From NCBI GenBank assembly GCA_964536015.1, contig CAZHVS010000038.1:1-5317 (forward strand): a DNA stretch of 5,317 nucleotides, in the 5' to 3' direction. This DNA comes from CAZHVS01 sp964536015 (lineage in GTDB: Bacteria; Bacteroidota; Ignavibacteria; Ignavibacteriales; Ignavibacteriaceae). The translations under genes and the position numbers were made by a program. Positions 5,080 to 5,317 of the stretch are shown here, piece by piece. The notes below the pieces were generated by a model. The model searched no databases. It saw nothing but the letters and a program-made list of their open reading frames with translations, and was not told the origin of the DNA. Numbering within the stretch: the stretch's first letter is position 1; each line of letters starts with the position of its first letter.

Positions 5080-5317
5080 TTTTAGAAATCAATTTCTAAC
5101 CCTTAGAAATCATTTCCATCGTTTTCGAAGCTCTCCCCTGACTTTTCGAAATCACTTTCCTCGTTTTCGAAGCTCCTCGCTGACTTTTCGAAATCATTTC
5201 CATCGTTTTCGAAGCTCCTAACTGACTTTTCGAAATCATTCCCCTCGTTTTCGAAGCTCCTCACTGACTTTTCGAAATCACTTTCCTCGTTTTCGAAGCT
5301 CCTCGCTGACTTTTCGA
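5080..5317. repeat. Tandem array of 42-bp units built from 21-bp halves with TTCGAA palindromes
   Basis: Units start at 5101, 5143, 5185, 5227 and 5269, each exactly 42 bases, and a further copy begins at 5311 and leaves the window. The units at 5143 and 5269 are identical. Each unit consists of two 21-base halves, both starting with TTTTCGAA, so the basic period is 21 and the array holds at least ten half-units. The left edge is decayed: TTTTAGAAAT (5080) and CCTTAGAAAT (5101) replace TTTTCGAAAT. In the decayed part TTAGAAAT and ATTTCTAA (5082-5089, 5092-5099) form an 8-bp hairpin with a 2-base loop. There are no unique spacers, so it is not a CRISPR array. Confidence 0.92.
5103..5317 (-). 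CDS. Possible 3' end of a 14-residue-repeat protein gene (partial, start outside the window)
   Basis: Reading leftwards from the window edge, one minus-strand frame is open for about 70 codons to a TAA at 5105-5103. It encodes repeats of SARSFENEESDFEK, with variants SVRSFENEGNDFEK and SVRSFENDGNDFEK, ending SGESFENDGNDF. Each 42-bp unit gives 14 residues, made of two heptads that each contain Phe-Glu. The product would be acidic and polar with regularly spaced Phe. Because 42 is divisible by three, open frames persist easily: two plus-strand frames are also open (FSKSLSSFSKLLAD type), so openness alone is weak evidence. The stop falls within a decayed unit and the decay continues beyond it. 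No start codon is in the window. It would be convergent with the membrane protein gene. Confidence 0.35.
   Translation of the reverse strand, partial: EKSARSFENEESDFEKSVRSFENEGNDFEKSVRSFENDGNDFEKSARSFENEESDFEKSGESFENDGNDF

Noticed and set aside
5080..5317. CRISPR array
   Set aside because: Copies are contiguous with no unique spacers between repeats; it is a plain tandem array.

Overview
The window looks like an AT-rich Bacteroidota chromosome (probably a flavobacterium-like member). The evidence is a TAnnTTTG-type promoter box with a TTG element 19 bases upstream, short leaders mostly without Shine-Dalgarno sequences, TAA as the stop of every assigned plus-strand gene, and Bacteroidota-type protein families. 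All assigned genes except a possible one at the right edge are on the plus strand.

Left region (about 57-2897): a compact Type II restriction-modification cassette. A beta-class DNA methyltransferase carries a degenerate staphylococcal-nuclease-like (SNase) domain fused to its C-terminus. It is followed 2 bases later by an MjaI-like restriction endonuclease, which overlaps by 8 bases a second, divergent MjaI-like endonuclease. The two nucleases are recognisable paralogues, so they could form a heterodimeric enzyme, be two separate nucleases, or be an active/decayed pair. The cassette is bounded by a perfect 12-bp inverted repeat (57-68 and 2740-2751), the right copy containing the stop codon of the last gene. 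Immediately after it lies a long imperfect hairpin (2752-2885) whose layout recalls an attC-like cassette site. The DNA after the hairpin encodes only the C-terminal third of a DUF1801-type protein, which suggests the cassette sits in or replaced part of an older gene.

Middle region (3058-3551): a terminator-like hairpin overlaps the stop of the DUF1801 remnant and is followed by a small four-helix membrane protein of unknown function.

Right region (3650-5044): a Crp/Fnr-type regulator, a dicluster 4Fe-4S ferredoxin and a histidine-rich four-helix membrane protein resembling DUF4405/cytochrome b-type proteins. The ferredoxin and membrane protein are 16 bases apart and likely co-transcribed. 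With the regulator upstream and a 12-bp palindrome in the gap, they look like a small regulated electron-transfer module linking a soluble ferredoxin to membrane haem.

Right edge (5080-5317): a tandem array of 42-bp units, each made of two 21-bp halves with a TTCGAA palindrome, running off the window. On the minus strand it is also an open frame encoding a 14-residue repeat (SARSFEN-EESDFEK type), so it may be the 3' end of a repeat-protein gene or a non-coding array.
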